60,693 nt of DNA from Alsobacter soli (GCF_003004785.1 NZ_PVZS01000031.1:1-60693), one strand, 5' to 3'. Counted from the stretch's first letter, positions 42,350 to 52,297 are shown. A program made the numbers and translations. The notes: generated from the sequence alone by a model not told the origin.

Positions 42350-44779
42350 TCAGTGCCAGTGCGCGAGAGCGTCTTGAGCGGTGTGAAGCGTCTGAGCCAG
42401 GAAGTCGAGTTCTCCGTGATAGTCGTGGGCCGCGGCGGGGAAGGGGGTAGCCGCCAGTCCGGTTACGGCGGCCCCCAGCTCTGGGGCGAGGGTGATAGGG
42501 CCGCCGATGCCCTCAGGCCCGTCCGCGCGGTAGGCGTTGGCCAGCGTGTCGAAGTGGAAGCTATCCAACATGGCCCACTCGGCGTCGAACAGCTGGATGT
42601 TGCTGGCCGCGGCTCCCGCTTGATCGAACGTGGCTACAACATGAGCGCCGGCGGAGGTGTCGATCTGAATGGAGGCGACGTGGCCATTCTCATAGCTGAC
42701 CCTGCTCTGCAGCTGCCAGGCGCTCGAATACAGCTCCTGGGACAATACATCGCCATCCGCGCCGTAGCTGATGACGGCGTGTCCGCCATCTTGCGTCAAG
42801 CTATCAGTCGCCACGTGCCCCGCGAAGTCGAAACTCGTGCGGCTCTGCCACTGCCAGGCGGCGTCATAGGCGTCGATGCTCGCGGGCTGCCCCGCGCCGG
42901 CTGTGTAGGACGCGACGTAATGGCCTCCGCTGGATGTGTCATGCTGCACCGAGCTGACTTGGCCGGCGGGCGTGAAGGAGACGCGGCTCTCCAGGTGCCA
43001 GTCAGCATCATAGGTCTCCCAGGATTGAAGCGTCGTCCCGTCCGCCGAGAGCACGCTGACGGTGTGCGTCTGGTCGGGGTTGACGTGGTCGAGTGACGCC
43101 ACCGTGCCATTCGGGTTCAGGGTGGCGCGCTCGAAGATGGCTCCATCCGCCTGGATCGTGTCGATGGTGGACGCCCGCCATTCGGAGGAGGGGTCGATCC
43201 TCTCGAAACTGACGCAACGCGCCATACCATTGGCCTCGTAGGTCGTGCTCGAAACCACGTTTAACCAATCGGGGGTGTAGACCGTGAGGTTCACGACCAT
43301 CGAGCCGATGGAGTCGAACTGTTGGACCGCATGGTTGCCGTGGTCGTCCGTGGTGGTGAATCGGCTGAGCGCGCCATTGGCGCAATACTCCGCCTGCGAG
43401 GTGAGCTGCCAACCGGCGTCAAATTTTTGGACGCAAGAGATTTTTCCGTCGCTATAGAGGTAATCGATGTGCCCACCGTCAGATTCGGTGACGAGGCGGT
43501 TGGCGAGAACGCCGTCCGCCCCGTAAGTGTCAATCTGGTAGGGCGAATAATCCCCGGAATGGAACAGCTGCGTCTCCCGGATGCCCGAGTCCGCGACCGT
43601 GGTCGAGCTCAGGAGATGCTGGCCGCTGTCATAGACCTTGCTGCTGTCGGCGTGGCCGGAAGCCGCATAGCCCGTCAACGAGTAGAATCCGTCTACAGCG
43701 ACGTCGAGAGTCTTCGACAAGTGCCCGTCGATGTCGAACAAGGCGCGCGACTTCAACGCGCCTCCGGCATCGAGGATGTCGATGATAGTCGGTTGCATGC
43801 GGCCCGGGACATAGGTTGTGTATTGGACATCGCCGTTGTCGAGAACGGCGCGGGTGAGCGTTGCGCCGGTGTGCGCCTCCAGGACATCCATCTGGGCCGC
43901 GTCGATGATGCCCAGTGCCGGTTCCACCGAGTACATGTAGTCATGCCAGCTCTCGCCCGCGGCCCAATATGTGCCGCCAAGCCAAACGCTCGGGTGGGCC
44001 TGCATAAAGCCCAGCATGCCGTCGAGCGCCTGAAGCGAAGTGGTGTCGTTGGCTACGCCGAACTCGCCAAGAAAGAGCTTGGCGCCGGTCGTCTCCGCCC
44101 AGTGCGTGACCGCTTCGAGACGCTCCACGCCGATAGTCGATGATACAACGGAGGCAGACTGCCCTGACATATCGGCGTCAAGGTATTGATGCACCTCGAA
44201 CGCGAAATTGTGGGCCGGGTCGACTATGGCGCCCGGAGCGCCGAGCACACTCGCGTTATCCGTGACTGTCCACGTCGCTGCGCTGTCCCAGTTAAGCCCC
44301 GGTACCAAGACCGGCTGACTTGCGCCTGCCTCCCGGATTGCCGCTATTGCGGCGTTGACTGCCGCTAGCCAAGTAGAAGACGAGCTCACCTGAGGCTCGT
44401 TCATAAGCCCGAACACGACATTACCGTCGTTTGCGAAGACGCTGGCGAGCTTGCCCCAAAGATCCGCAAATGCAGGCACCGACGTTTCAGCGCCTATTAG
44501 TCCACCAGGGCCATGGTCGTAGCTATGATCGCCGGGACCATACCCGTAGCTGTGAAGATCGAGAATTACATTGATCCCCGCATGGGCGGCGTAGCGGACT
44601 ATCTCCTCCAGCTTATCGACAGGATAGGGATTAAGGTCCCCAAATTCGGACGACTGCACGAGGCTCCATTCGAACGGGACACGAATGCTGTGGAAGCCTT
44701 TCGCGGCGAAATAGTCAATTTCATCCTGGGTTGGGTAGAGGTTCCAATCCGAACCGTTGATATTGATGCCGAGGTTCAT
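42350..44779 (-). CDS. GH5 glycanase with long Rhs/YD-like repeat tail and no signal peptide
   Basis: The 809-residue protein starts directly with the barrel (MNLGININGSDWNLYPTQDE), without a leader. Residues 1-300 are a GH5 domain: LDLHSYGYG, FGLMNEPQ with acid/base Glu128, and FLGEFGVAND with nucleophile Glu239. Residues about 310-745 are repeats of 46-48 residues marked by a Trp (W457, W505, W594, W642, W688, W735) in patterns such as DAGWQLTSQAEY and SSAWQLQSRVSY, each followed by G-x-V/L and a D-x-x-G-x-H strand. They resemble YD/Rhs-type wrapping repeats. The last 50 residues are uncharged and Ala/aromatic-rich, as in type I secretion signals. No RTX nonapeptides are seen. Confidence 0.85.
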   Translation of the reverse strand: MNLGININGSDWNLYPTQDEIDYFAAKGFHSIRVPFEWSLVQSSEFGDLNPYPVDKLEEIVRYAAHAGINVILDLHSYGYGPGDHSYDHGPGGLIGAETSVPAFADLWGKLASVFANDGNVVFGLMNEPQVSSSSTWLAAVNAAIAAIREAGASQPVLVPGLNWDSAATWTVTDNASVLGAPGAIVDPAHNFAFEVHQYLDADMSGQSASVVSSTIGVERLEAVTHWAETTGAKLFLGEFGVANDTTSLQALDGMLGFMQAHPSVWLGGTYWAAGESWHDYMYSVEPALGIIDAAQMDVLEAHTGATLTRAVLDNGDVQYTTYVPGRMQPTIIDILDAGGALKSRALFDIDGHLSKTLDVAVDGFYSLTGYAASGHADSSKVYDSGQHLLSSTTVADSGIRETQLFHSGDYSPYQIDTYGADGVLANRLVTESDGGHIDYLYSDGKISCVQKFDAGWQLTSQAEYCANGALSRFTTTDDHGNHAVQQFDSIGSMVVNLTVYTPDWLNVVSSTTYEANGMARCVSFERIDPSSEWRASTIDTIQADGAIFERATLNPNGTVASLDHVNPDQTHTVSVLSADGTTLQSWETYDADWHLESRVSFTPAGQVSSVQHDTSSGGHYVASYTAGAGQPASIDAYDAAWQWQSRTSFDFAGHVATDSLTQDGGHAVISYGADGDVLSQELYSSAWQLQSRVSYENGHVASIQIDTSAGAHVVATFDQAGAAASNIQLFDAEWAMLDSFHFDTLANAYRADGPEGIGGPITLAPELGAAVTGLAATPFPAAAHDYHGELDFLAQTLHTAQDALAHWH

Positions 44780-44960
44780 CAGCAGCCCCTGTTGCTCTGC
44801 GCGCAGTTATCGCAGTGCCGGCATAGGTTTGCGTTAGCTTGATGTCTCGAATTGTCGATATCGGTCGCGTGTTAGCGCTAGGCGTGTTTTGTTCGATGCC
44901 CTCGACTGAGCCATGGCGGCCTCATGCCGTTGCAATCCGAAAACCGGCCGTGGCGCTGGA

Positions 44961-46160
44961 TTATTTGGTGCCTGTTCTTGCGGCGGAAAAGCCAAATATC
45001 ATCGCAAAATACAAGGCGCCACCTTGCGAAAACAGATTCGGTGCGATGCAGCCATAAGCGGTCAACATGCTTCCTGTAAGGAACAACGGCCAGCCGAAGC
45101 GTTGCGGTATCGACATGATTGGCTGGCAGCTCACATACGATGCAGCGAAGAAAAGACACAGCCCTAGAGCTCCGAAATCTAACCAAACTCCCAAAGGTCC
45201 GAGGTCAGCAGACGCAAAGAAGTAGTTGCCAGTGACAAATCCCAGTTCGTAACTCGACTGATGAACACCGATGCCTAGTAGCGGGCTGTTAAACAGGAGG
45301 TGCCTTGCTAAATCATATTCAATGGCACGGGCGCCGCCCGACGAATCGGCGGAAAAGGCGGAGAACGGATTGAAGCTAACATCAATAAAGCCAAAGGTAT
45401 AAAGAAGTGTTGAAGATCCAAGTATCATGAGTGCAATCTTACGGATTGCTGAAGTCGAGAACCGCAACACAAAAAGGGCGGTCATCAGTACAACGCATGA
45501 TATGAACAAGCGCGAAAGAGTCAGCAAAATCGCCACTCCGCAGAACGTCGCAAGAATCATGGACCAAAGAGTGCGCTCCTGCAGCGCGCGGCCGAACCAA
45601 TAATACCAGGCAAATGCCGCCGCGCCAGCATAGACGAAAATCCGATCTCCACGCTCAACATCTGTGAGGAGGATAGGTCTCAAATATAAGGCCGGCATCA
45701 ATTCGCTCATAAACAATAACACGACAATCAAGTAGCTACACACATATATCGTTGTTGAGATCACAACCATCCTCATCGTTGCCTCGGCGAGAGCGACTCG
45801 TTCAAGTGCGAAAAAGACTCCAAATGTGAAGAGAGGAGCAAATTGAAAGGCTGTACTCAATTTGTTAGGAAGATTGGTAACTTGCTCTGAATTGTATACC
45901 GCTCCGGCGACAACTGAGGTCGCGATCAAAAACGAAATTATCTGCGACGCGAACCCATCTATCCAGGTTAAAGCTGCGTAAATTCCGCTGATTGCGAAGA
46001 TAAGACCAAGAACAAGCGGCTGAGAGTTAAGATAAGGGAAAAGCATGTGCAGGCGTGAGCTGTACACGATTTCGGCAAATAGGAGAATCGCTACAAGCGT
46101 CAGGTGAATCTGCGGCGGAATTACTCTAGCCACCAAGGAGGAAGGTTGCATCGGATTCAT
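44961..46160 (-). CDS. Wzy-like polysaccharide polymerase, paralogue 1
   Basis: A 399-residue polytopic membrane protein with about eleven helices and a central periplasmic loop carrying LLTDVERGDRIFVYAGAAAF, LTLSRLF and GIGVHQSSYELGFVTGNYFFA. The layout is that of O-antigen polymerase/ligase family proteins without a strong family match. It has the same length and many of the same blocks as the next gene. The DNA is visibly AT-richer than the exo-like cluster. It would polymerise repeat units of the second EPS. Confidence 0.72.
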   Translation of the reverse strand: MNPMQPSSLVARVIPPQIHLTLVAILLFAEIVYSSRLHMLFPYLNSQPLVLGLIFAISGIYAALTWIDGFASQIISFLIATSVVAGAVYNSEQVTNLPNKLSTAFQFAPLFTFGVFFALERVALAEATMRMVVISTTIYVCSYLIVVLLFMSELMPALYLRPILLTDVERGDRIFVYAGAAAFAWYYWFGRALQERTLWSMILATFCGVAILLTLSRLFISCVVLMTALFVLRFSTSAIRKIALMILGSSTLLYTFGFIDVSFNPFSAFSADSSGGARAIEYDLARHLLFNSPLLGIGVHQSSYELGFVTGNYFFASADLGPLGVWLDFGALGLCLFFAASYVSCQPIMSIPQRFGWPLFLTGSMLTAYGCIAPNLFSQGGALYFAMIFGFSAARTGTK

Positions 46161-46416
46161 TCACGTTCACCAAGCTGATCGTATGGCGTTAACGCACCTA
46201 CCAACCAAATGGACCGTGCGAGATCATTGCTACTGCGTATCGAATAAAGAGGCCTTTGAGCGACGAGGTGTGAGCAGATGGATGCCTATATTGCGTATCG
46301 CGCGACTTTCCTACCTCGCGTTCCTTCCTTAACGAGGGTCCAGGACAGCAGTCAGCCCCTGAGGAAGTGATCAGTACTCCGTACCGAAGAGGATCCCGGT
46401 AGCCAGACACGCCCGC
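46161..46416. other. Gap between the two Wzy-like paralogues
   Basis: 256 bases with no supported gene. It should contain the promoter of paralogue 1 or a spacer in a two-gene transcript. No hairpin stands out. Confidence 0.35.
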
Positions 46417-47616
46417 TCAACTTTGAGCTTTTTGTGCAAGCCATACACCCAGGATCACAGCGAAGATGATTGTGCCGCCGGGAATAAACAACATCGGCGA
46501 TAAACATCCATCAAGCGCCAGGGTGCAGCCGGCATAGAAGAGCGCAGATCGGAACGGCTCACTTGGCAATTCCAAACGCTGTGTCGCCAAGACGCTTGCG
46601 GCAAAATAGAGGACTAGCCCAATTATTCCAAGGTCCATATACACGCCGAACGCTCCAAGGTCGTTGCCCGCGAAAAATGTCAGGCCAGTGACGAAGCCGG
46701 CCTGATCACCCGAAGAGGGAAGCCCGTACCCAAAGATCGGACTCCTCTGAACCAACACCTGCGCAACTTGATATTCAAGCATGCGCCCGCGGCCAGATGT
46801 GTCTGAGTCTAAATATCCCGCAAAAGGATTCCAGGTTGGATCAAGTGCGCCATACAGGAGCACGGCGGAAGCGGTGCCCAAGGCGAGCAGGCAGATGACG
46901 CGCGTCAACGAATAGGGAACTCGAGCTAAAAAAAAGACCGTGATTACACCCGCACATGTGAGGTAGACACGTGAGACTGTCAGTAACAAGGCGAGCAGGC
47001 ACATCGGAACGATGATCGCTCGTCCGAACGTGAATCCGAACCGCAAACGTCCTAGGATCAGAAACCAAGCGTACAGCAATGCGCCTGAATGCGCGAAAAG
47101 GCGATCACCGCGCTCGACGTCGTTGGACAGAATCGGCTGCACGATTTGCATCGGTATTAGGTTGAAATTGTGAAGCAGAACAAAGGGGACGTACAGCAAC
47201 GCATAGATGGTCGTGTAGCGACCGAACACATCCATGAATCTGTCAGCAAGGCCATAATTGCAGAGCATAAATATGGGAACAAAAAGCGAAATCGTTAGGT
47301 ATTGACCTATGCCATTCCATTCAACAGGCAGACTTGTATTGCCTTCAAACACCAGCATCTGCGTGATAATCAAGGCAAGGCAGACCAACTGAACAAACGC
47401 CGCCGCAAAATACCCTCGGGCCAGGGCCAGTGCCGTATAACCAGCTGAAGTGAGCAAGATTAATGCGAGAATTAATCGTTGTGCGAAGCTTGGTAGAAAT
47501 GCGAGGTAAAGTCGTGAGCTGAAGACAAGCTCGGCAATGATAAGCAAGTGTAGAACGATGCGGTGGATCGCCAGAGGGGGAGCGAGATGACGGCTATAGG
47601 TTGCGGCCGAGGTCAA
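46417..47616 (-). CDS. Wzy-like polysaccharide polymerase, paralogue 2
   Basis: The TTG at 47616 is preceded by AGGAGA at eight bases and gives 399 residues, exactly the length of paralogue 1; the frame is also open to a GTG at 47652. About eleven helices are predicted. The shared blocks are AELVFSSRLYLAF, ILSNDVERGDRLFAHSGALL, LTVSRVYLTC, NPFAGYLDSDTSGRGRMLEY and GFVTGLTFFAGNDLGAFGVYMDLG. It is an ancient tandem duplicate of the neighbour, AT-rich like it. Polymerase role inferred. Confidence 0.72.
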   Translation of the reverse strand: MTSAATYSRHLAPPLAIHRIVLHLLIIAELVFSSRLYLAFLPSFAQRLILALILLTSAGYTALALARGYFAAAFVQLVCLALIITQMLVFEGNTSLPVEWNGIGQYLTISLFVPIFMLCNYGLADRFMDVFGRYTTIYALLYVPFVLLHNFNLIPMQIVQPILSNDVERGDRLFAHSGALLYAWFLILGRLRFGFTFGRAIIVPMCLLALLLTVSRVYLTCAGVITVFFLARVPYSLTRVICLLALGTASAVLLYGALDPTWNPFAGYLDSDTSGRGRMLEYQVAQVLVQRSPIFGYGLPSSGDQAGFVTGLTFFAGNDLGAFGVYMDLGIIGLVLYFAASVLATQRLELPSEPFRSALFYAGCTLALDGCLSPMLFIPGGTIIFAVILGVWLAQKAQS

Positions 47617-47776
47617 CTGGCATTCTCCTGTCGCGCATTCCCATGGTGTCACTCTCGCCTGACTGCGCCGGGCGATGTAAACGGCTGGTCGCTGCTCGCT
47701 GGCTCTGGTTTAAACTGACGACCTGTTAGACTGAAGAAGCAGGAGCGAAAAGGCCTTGACCCGCCTCGCGAATTGC

Positions 47777-47825
<49 letters not shown>

Positions 47826-47832
47826 CTAGAAT

Positions 47833-48939
47833 TCAGGCATGACGAAAGCCCTCCCGAAATTTTCGGCTCCGCATTCTTTTTTCGACCAGCGCCCAAGATA
47901 GCCAGCCTGCGACCAAGGAAGCTCCCAGCACGCCATAGAGCCAACGAGCATCGCCCCCGCCGCCGAACTCGATGACGAGGTTCAGAATGAGACCGTGATA
48001 GAGATAGACCCCGTACGAAATGTCCTGGCCCCGAAGAAGGTTGACGCGGACATAGCTGTGAGCCACCGCAAGGGTGAACATCGCAAGGACCCCCTGCCTA
48101 ACGACGACCGCTATGGGAGTCGCATCACGGAAAACAACATGCGTGGCGGCCAGAACGATTAACCAGGCCCAGGCCGCGCCAGCCAATATCTTCGTCGTCT
48201 CCAGCCGTAGATACCAGCATAAAGCGCCGATCAGAAAAAGATAATAATGTGAAAAAAAACAATAACGGAGGAGCTTCCCGGCGAGGGTTTCCGTGGTGTC
48301 GTAGATACCCATGACCGAAGGAGCGATGCCCCGGATGATGACCGCGAGACCCAGGAAGAATACGAGCGCAACGGCGAGCGTCAGATCTTTGCGGCGCGTG
48401 CGCGCAACAACATAGGAGAGAACTGGTACCGTGGCGTAGAATTGGAGCTCTACCGGAATCGTCCACAGGCTGCCGTTATATGAGCCAAATCCGAAGCCAG
48501 ACAGGAATTTCGGTGTATAGATTACCGCACAAAGCTGGAGTACGAACCACTGCACCCCCGCAACGCTCCAGACCTCGTATCCGAGATATAGAACGACCGC
48601 GGCCGTGACCGCGAGGCAAGCCCAGAGGCCAGGGAAAATGCGTAAGACCCGATTGTGCGCATAGGACAATAGAGTTGGCTTGCGCTCGTAGGACGCCGTG
48701 ATGAGGAAGCCGCTGGTCACAAAAAAGATCGGAACACCCGCAAAGGGACTCAGGATGTTCGTCCAGAATGGGCTTTCGATTCCCAAGTGATAGATCGAAT
48801 GAAAGATCAAAACCTGTAGTGCTGCGAACAGACGGATATAGTCGAAGTTATTCTCATGATGCAGCTTCGCGTGCATCTCTTCGGGCGAGAACTGGCTGGA
48901 GCAGGGAGAGGAGTACCCCGCAGCATCGTGCTTCGCCAT
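47833..48939 (-). CDS. OafA/YrhL-type membrane acyltransferase (acyltransferase family 3)
   Basis: The product of 368 residues has about ten membrane helices. NNFDYIRLFAALQVLIFHS near the N-terminus carries the conserved His of the family; VPIFFVTSGFLITASYERK and RVLRIFPGLW (Arg) follow. It would O-acetylate a sugar of the lipid-linked unit or polymer. The frame is open to 49167; the tandem ATGs at 48942 and 48939 have a weak AGGG before them, and an ATG at 48876 is a further option. Its stop lies eight bases from the tRNA-Asp remnant. AT-richer than the first EPS cluster. Confidence 0.8.
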   Translation of the reverse strand: MAKHDAAGYSSPCSSQFSPEEMHAKLHHENNFDYIRLFAALQVLIFHSIYHLGIESPFWTNILSPFAGVPIFFVTSGFLITASYERKPTLLSYAHNRVLRIFPGLWACLAVTAAVVLYLGYEVWSVAGVQWFVLQLCAVIYTPKFLSGFGFGSYNGSLWTIPVELQFYATVPVLSYVVARTRRKDLTLAVALVFFLGLAVIIRGIAPSVMGIYDTTETLAGKLLRYCFFSHYYLFLIGALCWYLRLETTKILAGAAWAWLIVLAATHVVFRDATPIAVVVRQGVLAMFTLAVAHSYVRVNLLRGQDISYGVYLYHGLILNLVIEFGGGGDARWLYGVLGASLVAGWLSWALVEKRMRSRKFREGFRHA

Positions 48940-49344
48940 CATGGCCCTGGGTGTTTCGGGTGCTAGAATCATGCGTGCTCGCTCCCGGAGCGAACCCGTC
49001 CCGGAGGAATGCTGTGATCTCATCACGACGGGCCAGATCCCGAGTGCTGAGACAACGGTGGAGGCACCTTCGACCATCGCGACGATGAAGTGGGCATCGT
49101 ACTTGTGGGCATCGTTAAGATAGCGATCCTGAAGGTTATTCAACGATGCAGGGCCATAACCCGCCAAGGGTGGTCTGATTAGCAGTTCGCAATCGAACTC
49201 ACAACCAGCGCGGCGTGTTGTGCGCTGCGAGAGAGTTCGCTATACTCGCCTTATGCAAAATCGTCAAACTTGACGTTAACGATAATTTCGCCGGCGTTCA
49301 ATGTCGGCTGGGGCGAGCTCAGCGTAGACGCAAGGAATTCAGGC
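48940..49344. other. Divergent region between the acyltransferase and Wzz genes
   Basis: Both neighbouring frames remain open into this region, so the true gap depends on the start codons chosen. No separate gene, repeat or clear promoter was found. Confidence 0.3.
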
Positions 49345-50664
49345 ATGACTTCGATCCGACGCATTCTGCCTGCTGGCGCCGGCTGGAACACATTGGGCGT
49401 GTTGGCCCTGTCGCTTCCGATTGCGCTTGCGGCCGCGCTGTCCTACCTGCCGGCGAAGCGCTTCGAGGCCAGCACTCTCATTCTTCTGGATGGGTCGCGC
49501 GGATCGGTGGCGCTCGTCGGTTCGGAAGACCGGCGAGGCGGCAACGAAGTTATCACTTACGATCAGGTCCTGAAGACGCAGCTGAGCATCGCGGGCAGTG
49601 AGGACGTGATCCGCAAGGCGGTTGCTGCCGTCGGCCCAGGCCGCCTCCTGGCCACGCAAGATTTCGCGCCTGATTCCGACGTGACTGCGGCCGCGTTCGC
49701 GGTAGCGAAGGCGAATTCGATTTTCACCGTCGAGCCGAACACGTTCATTTTAAAGATCGCATTCAGGCACGGCGACCCCGCAATGGCCGCGAGGTTTGCC
49801 AACCAACTTGCAAGCGAGTACCTGGCTCGCCGAACGGCTCTTTATCGCAACCAAGGCGACGTCGATTTCTTCAGGGAGCAAGAGAAGCGATTCAACGACG
49901 ACCTGCACGCGGCTGCGGCGGCCCTCGATGTGTTCAGCCGGGAAAAGCGGATTTATTCGATATCGGAGCAGCGCCGGTTGTTGCTCCAGGCCCGCGCCGC
50001 GGCCGCCAAGGAATTAGACGACAACGCCACCCAGGTCGCGCGCGCAGAGAGCGAACTCAACTCACTCAAGTACCAGCTTAGCTCACTTCGGAAGAACATT
50101 ACGCTTCCGGTGGAGATCTTCGGCGAGTCGAACCTGGCGCCAAGGGGGCCCAAGCGCGACGAGGCTTTGTCCAACGATCCGCCGTTGCTCAACGTCAAGA
50201 TCTATCAGGAGTCCGCCGCCCGGCTGGTCGCGATGAACGCCGATTTGGCTGGGCTCAGGGCGACGGCGTCCCTCAGGTCGAACGAAATGTCGCGCATCGA
50301 GGCTCAGCTCGATCAGTTGGCGGCGAACGAGGCCACCTTCGAGGATTTGCAGCGACGGGTGACCCAGGCCAGCGGCTACATCGAAAATCTTGCGAAACGA
50401 GCTGGCGAAGCGCGAATTAATGACGCGTGGCGGTCTAACGAGGCATTTTCGACGGCCCAGGTTATCCAGAGCGCCACGGTGCCCGGAAGTCCCAATTTCC
50501 CCCGGCCGATGCTCTTCATGGCTCTCGGAGTTACCTGCGGGCTCATTTTCTACGTGATCGTCACCTACCTGTCGCACACGGCTGTACGCAGTGGCCGCAG
50601 CCGTTCCAACCTTTCCTTTTGGACGGGATGGGAGCCGCGAGCGATTCGAGCCTGGCCGCAGTGA
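49345..50664 (+). CDS. Wzz/GumC-type chain-length determinant without kinase domain
   Basis: The 439-residue inner-membrane protein has a first helix at about 17-36, a periplasmic Wzz-like domain (FEASTLILLDGSRG), long coiled coils at about 190-245 and 320-360, and a second helix near 400-425 preceded by PGSPNFPRP, the proline-rich Wzz signature. There is no Walker motif, so an accessory kinase would be separate or absent. The ATG at 49345 is chosen over 49270 because the membrane segment follows at once and AAGGA lies before it. It would set chain length for the second EPS with the AT-rich Wzy proteins. Confidence 0.82.
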   Translation: MTSIRRILPAGAGWNTLGVLALSLPIALAAALSYLPAKRFEASTLILLDGSRGSVALVGSEDRRGGNEVITYDQVLKTQLSIAGSEDVIRKAVAAVGPGRLLATQDFAPDSDVTAAAFAVAKANSIFTVEPNTFILKIAFRHGDPAMAARFANQLASEYLARRTALYRNQGDVDFFREQEKRFNDDLHAAAAALDVFSREKRIYSISEQRRLLLQARAAAAKELDDNATQVARAESELNSLKYQLSSLRKNITLPVEIFGESNLAPRGPKRDEALSNDPPLLNVKIYQESAARLVAMNADLAGLRATASLRSNEMSRIEAQLDQLAANEATFEDLQRRVTQASGYIENLAKRAGEARINDAWRSNEAFSTAQVIQSATVPGSPNFPRPMLFMALGVTCGLIFYVIVTYLSHTAVRSGRSRSNLSFWTGWEPRAIRAWPQ

Positions 50665-50827
50665 AGTGCTGTTTCTGCGAGGCGGAGAGGCGAGGCCATT
50701 GCATGCCCAAGTACGCTGATCTACCGCAAGCGGTTCTCCGGGCGAACCTCAGTTCCCAGCTGTTCGTTCAGCCGCGTGAAACCGGCGATTTCCTGGGCGG
50801 GCGTGAGCAAGGGGCGAACCCCGCCTC

Positions 50828-52297
50828 ATGAAGACGAGAAGCATCAGCGTCAACTTTCTGGCGAACGCGACGGGGACTCTCGTCACCATCGCGGTGTCCA
50901 TTCTCACGGTTCCGATTTTTGTTCACCGTATCGGGGAGGCGCGCTATGGCGTGCTCTCCATCGTGTGGCTGCTGCTCGGCTATTTCGGTTTTCTCGATCT
51001 CGGCCTTAGCCGCGCGTCCACTAACGCGCTGGCTCGCCTGCAGGCATCGTCAACAAGCGATCGCACCAGCCTCATCGTCGCTTCGCTGCTGGCCAATTTA
51101 GTGATCGGCTGCGCGGGCGCCGTCGCCCTCTATTTGGCCGGCATGGCGCTGATGACCTGGTTCATTACGGTCCCGGAGGCCATCAAGCCCGAGATCGCGT
51201 TCGCGCTGCCCTGGGTGGCCGCCTTTCTGCCACTTGCCCTCGTATCCGGCGTGGCGGTTGGGATCCTCGAGGCAAGCGAACGTTTCACGGCCGTGAACGC
51301 GCTCCAGACATTCGGCGCCGTCCTAGGGCAGGTCGCGCCGGTCGTTGCAGCGATCCTGATTTCGCCGACGCTGGACGTCGTCGTTCCGATCGCCGTGATT
51401 GCGCGAGCGGCAGGCGTCCTGCTGATCCTCGCCTTCGTGGTGCTGAAGGAGGGGCCCTGGGGATCGTTTGTGGTGCAGGCCGAGGCCCTGGTGGGCCTGT
51501 TTAAATACGGAGGCTGGGTCACCGTTTCGAGCCTCGTGAGCCCGCTATTGCAGTCCATCGACCAGTTCGTGATTGGGTCCACGCTCGGGGTGTCTGCCGT
51601 CACCTATTACGCCATCCCGATGTCCCTAGTGACGCGCAGCCAGTTCTTCGCCGTCGCCCTATCCCGCGCCTTGTTCCCGCGCTTGTCCCGCCTTGAAGCG
51701 GCTGAAGCGCAGCGCGTGTTCGAGAAAGCGACACTGACGCTCGGCTTCAGCTATGCGGTGATCTGCGGGCCGGCGATCTTCCTCGCTAAGCCGTTCATCG
51801 CGCTCTGGATCAGCCCGGCCTTCGCTGACACCGCTGGCCCGATCGCCGCCCTATTGATGCTCGGCGCGTGGATCAACGGCCTCGCGTTCGTTCCCTTCAG
51901 CCTGCTTCAGGCACGGGGCCGGCCTGACCTGACCGCGAAATTCCACCTGCTTGAAGTCTTGCCCTTCCTGCTCATCCTCTGGTTCTTGACCAGTCATTTC
52001 GGGCTAATCGGCGCGGCTCTGGCGTGGGTGTTCCGGGTCGCCCTTGACGCCGCGCTCCTGATGTGGGCGGCCAAGGCAAAGTGGCCCACCCTCTTGACCC
52101 TGGGCATACCGGCGGCCTGCCTCGTCGCCTGCTGCTTCTGCGCGTGGATCATCCCCGTTTCAAACATTCTGAGCCTGGTCTGGTCCGTCGCGGCCGGAAC
52201 GGTTCTTGCAATAATCGGGATTGTATCGGACCCGGTCTTGCGGCGGACAGGCGGTCGCACCCTGGGGCACCTCTTCTCTCGACGCGGGCCAGCATGA
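50828..52297 (+). CDS. Wzx-type polysaccharide flippase
   Basis: This 489-residue MOP-superfamily protein has about fourteen helices, with VSILTVPIFVHRIGEARYGVLSIVW at the N-terminus and SIDQFVIGSTLGVSAVTYYAIPMSL near residue 240, both typical of Wzx/RfbX proteins. It follows the Wzz gene by 163 bases on the same strand. It is the third flippase of the window and presumably serves the second EPS. Substrate not assigned. Confidence 0.87.
   Translation: MKTRSISVNFLANATGTLVTIAVSILTVPIFVHRIGEARYGVLSIVWLLLGYFGFLDLGLSRASTNALARLQASSTSDRTSLIVASLLANLVIGCAGAVALYLAGMALMTWFITVPEAIKPEIAFALPWVAAFLPLALVSGVAVGILEASERFTAVNALQTFGAVLGQVAPVVAAILISPTLDVVVPIAVIARAAGVLLILAFVVLKEGPWGSFVVQAEALVGLFKYGGWVTVSSLVSPLLQSIDQFVIGSTLGVSAVTYYAIPMSLVTRSQFFAVALSRALFPRLSRLEAAEAQRVFEKATLTLGFSYAVICGPAIFLAKPFIALWISPAFADTAGPIAALLMLGAWINGLAFVPFSLLQARGRPDLTAKFHLLEVLPFLLILWFLTSHFGLIGAALAWVFRVALDAALLMWAAKAKWPTLLTLGIPAACLVACCFCAWIIPVSNILSLVWSVAAGTVLAIIGIVSDPVLRRTGGRTLGHLFSRRGPA

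Noticed and set aside
42350-44779. RTX calcium-binding nonapeptides in the GH5 repeat tail
   Set aside because: I looked for GGxGxDxxx and found none; the repeats are Trp-marked and about 47 residues long.
2586-47713. Octamer TGGTTTAA in three intergenic regions (near 2585, 21874 and 47706)
   Set aside because: Positions and orientation relative to genes differ and AT-rich octamers are not rare enough in intergenic DNA to claim a regulon.
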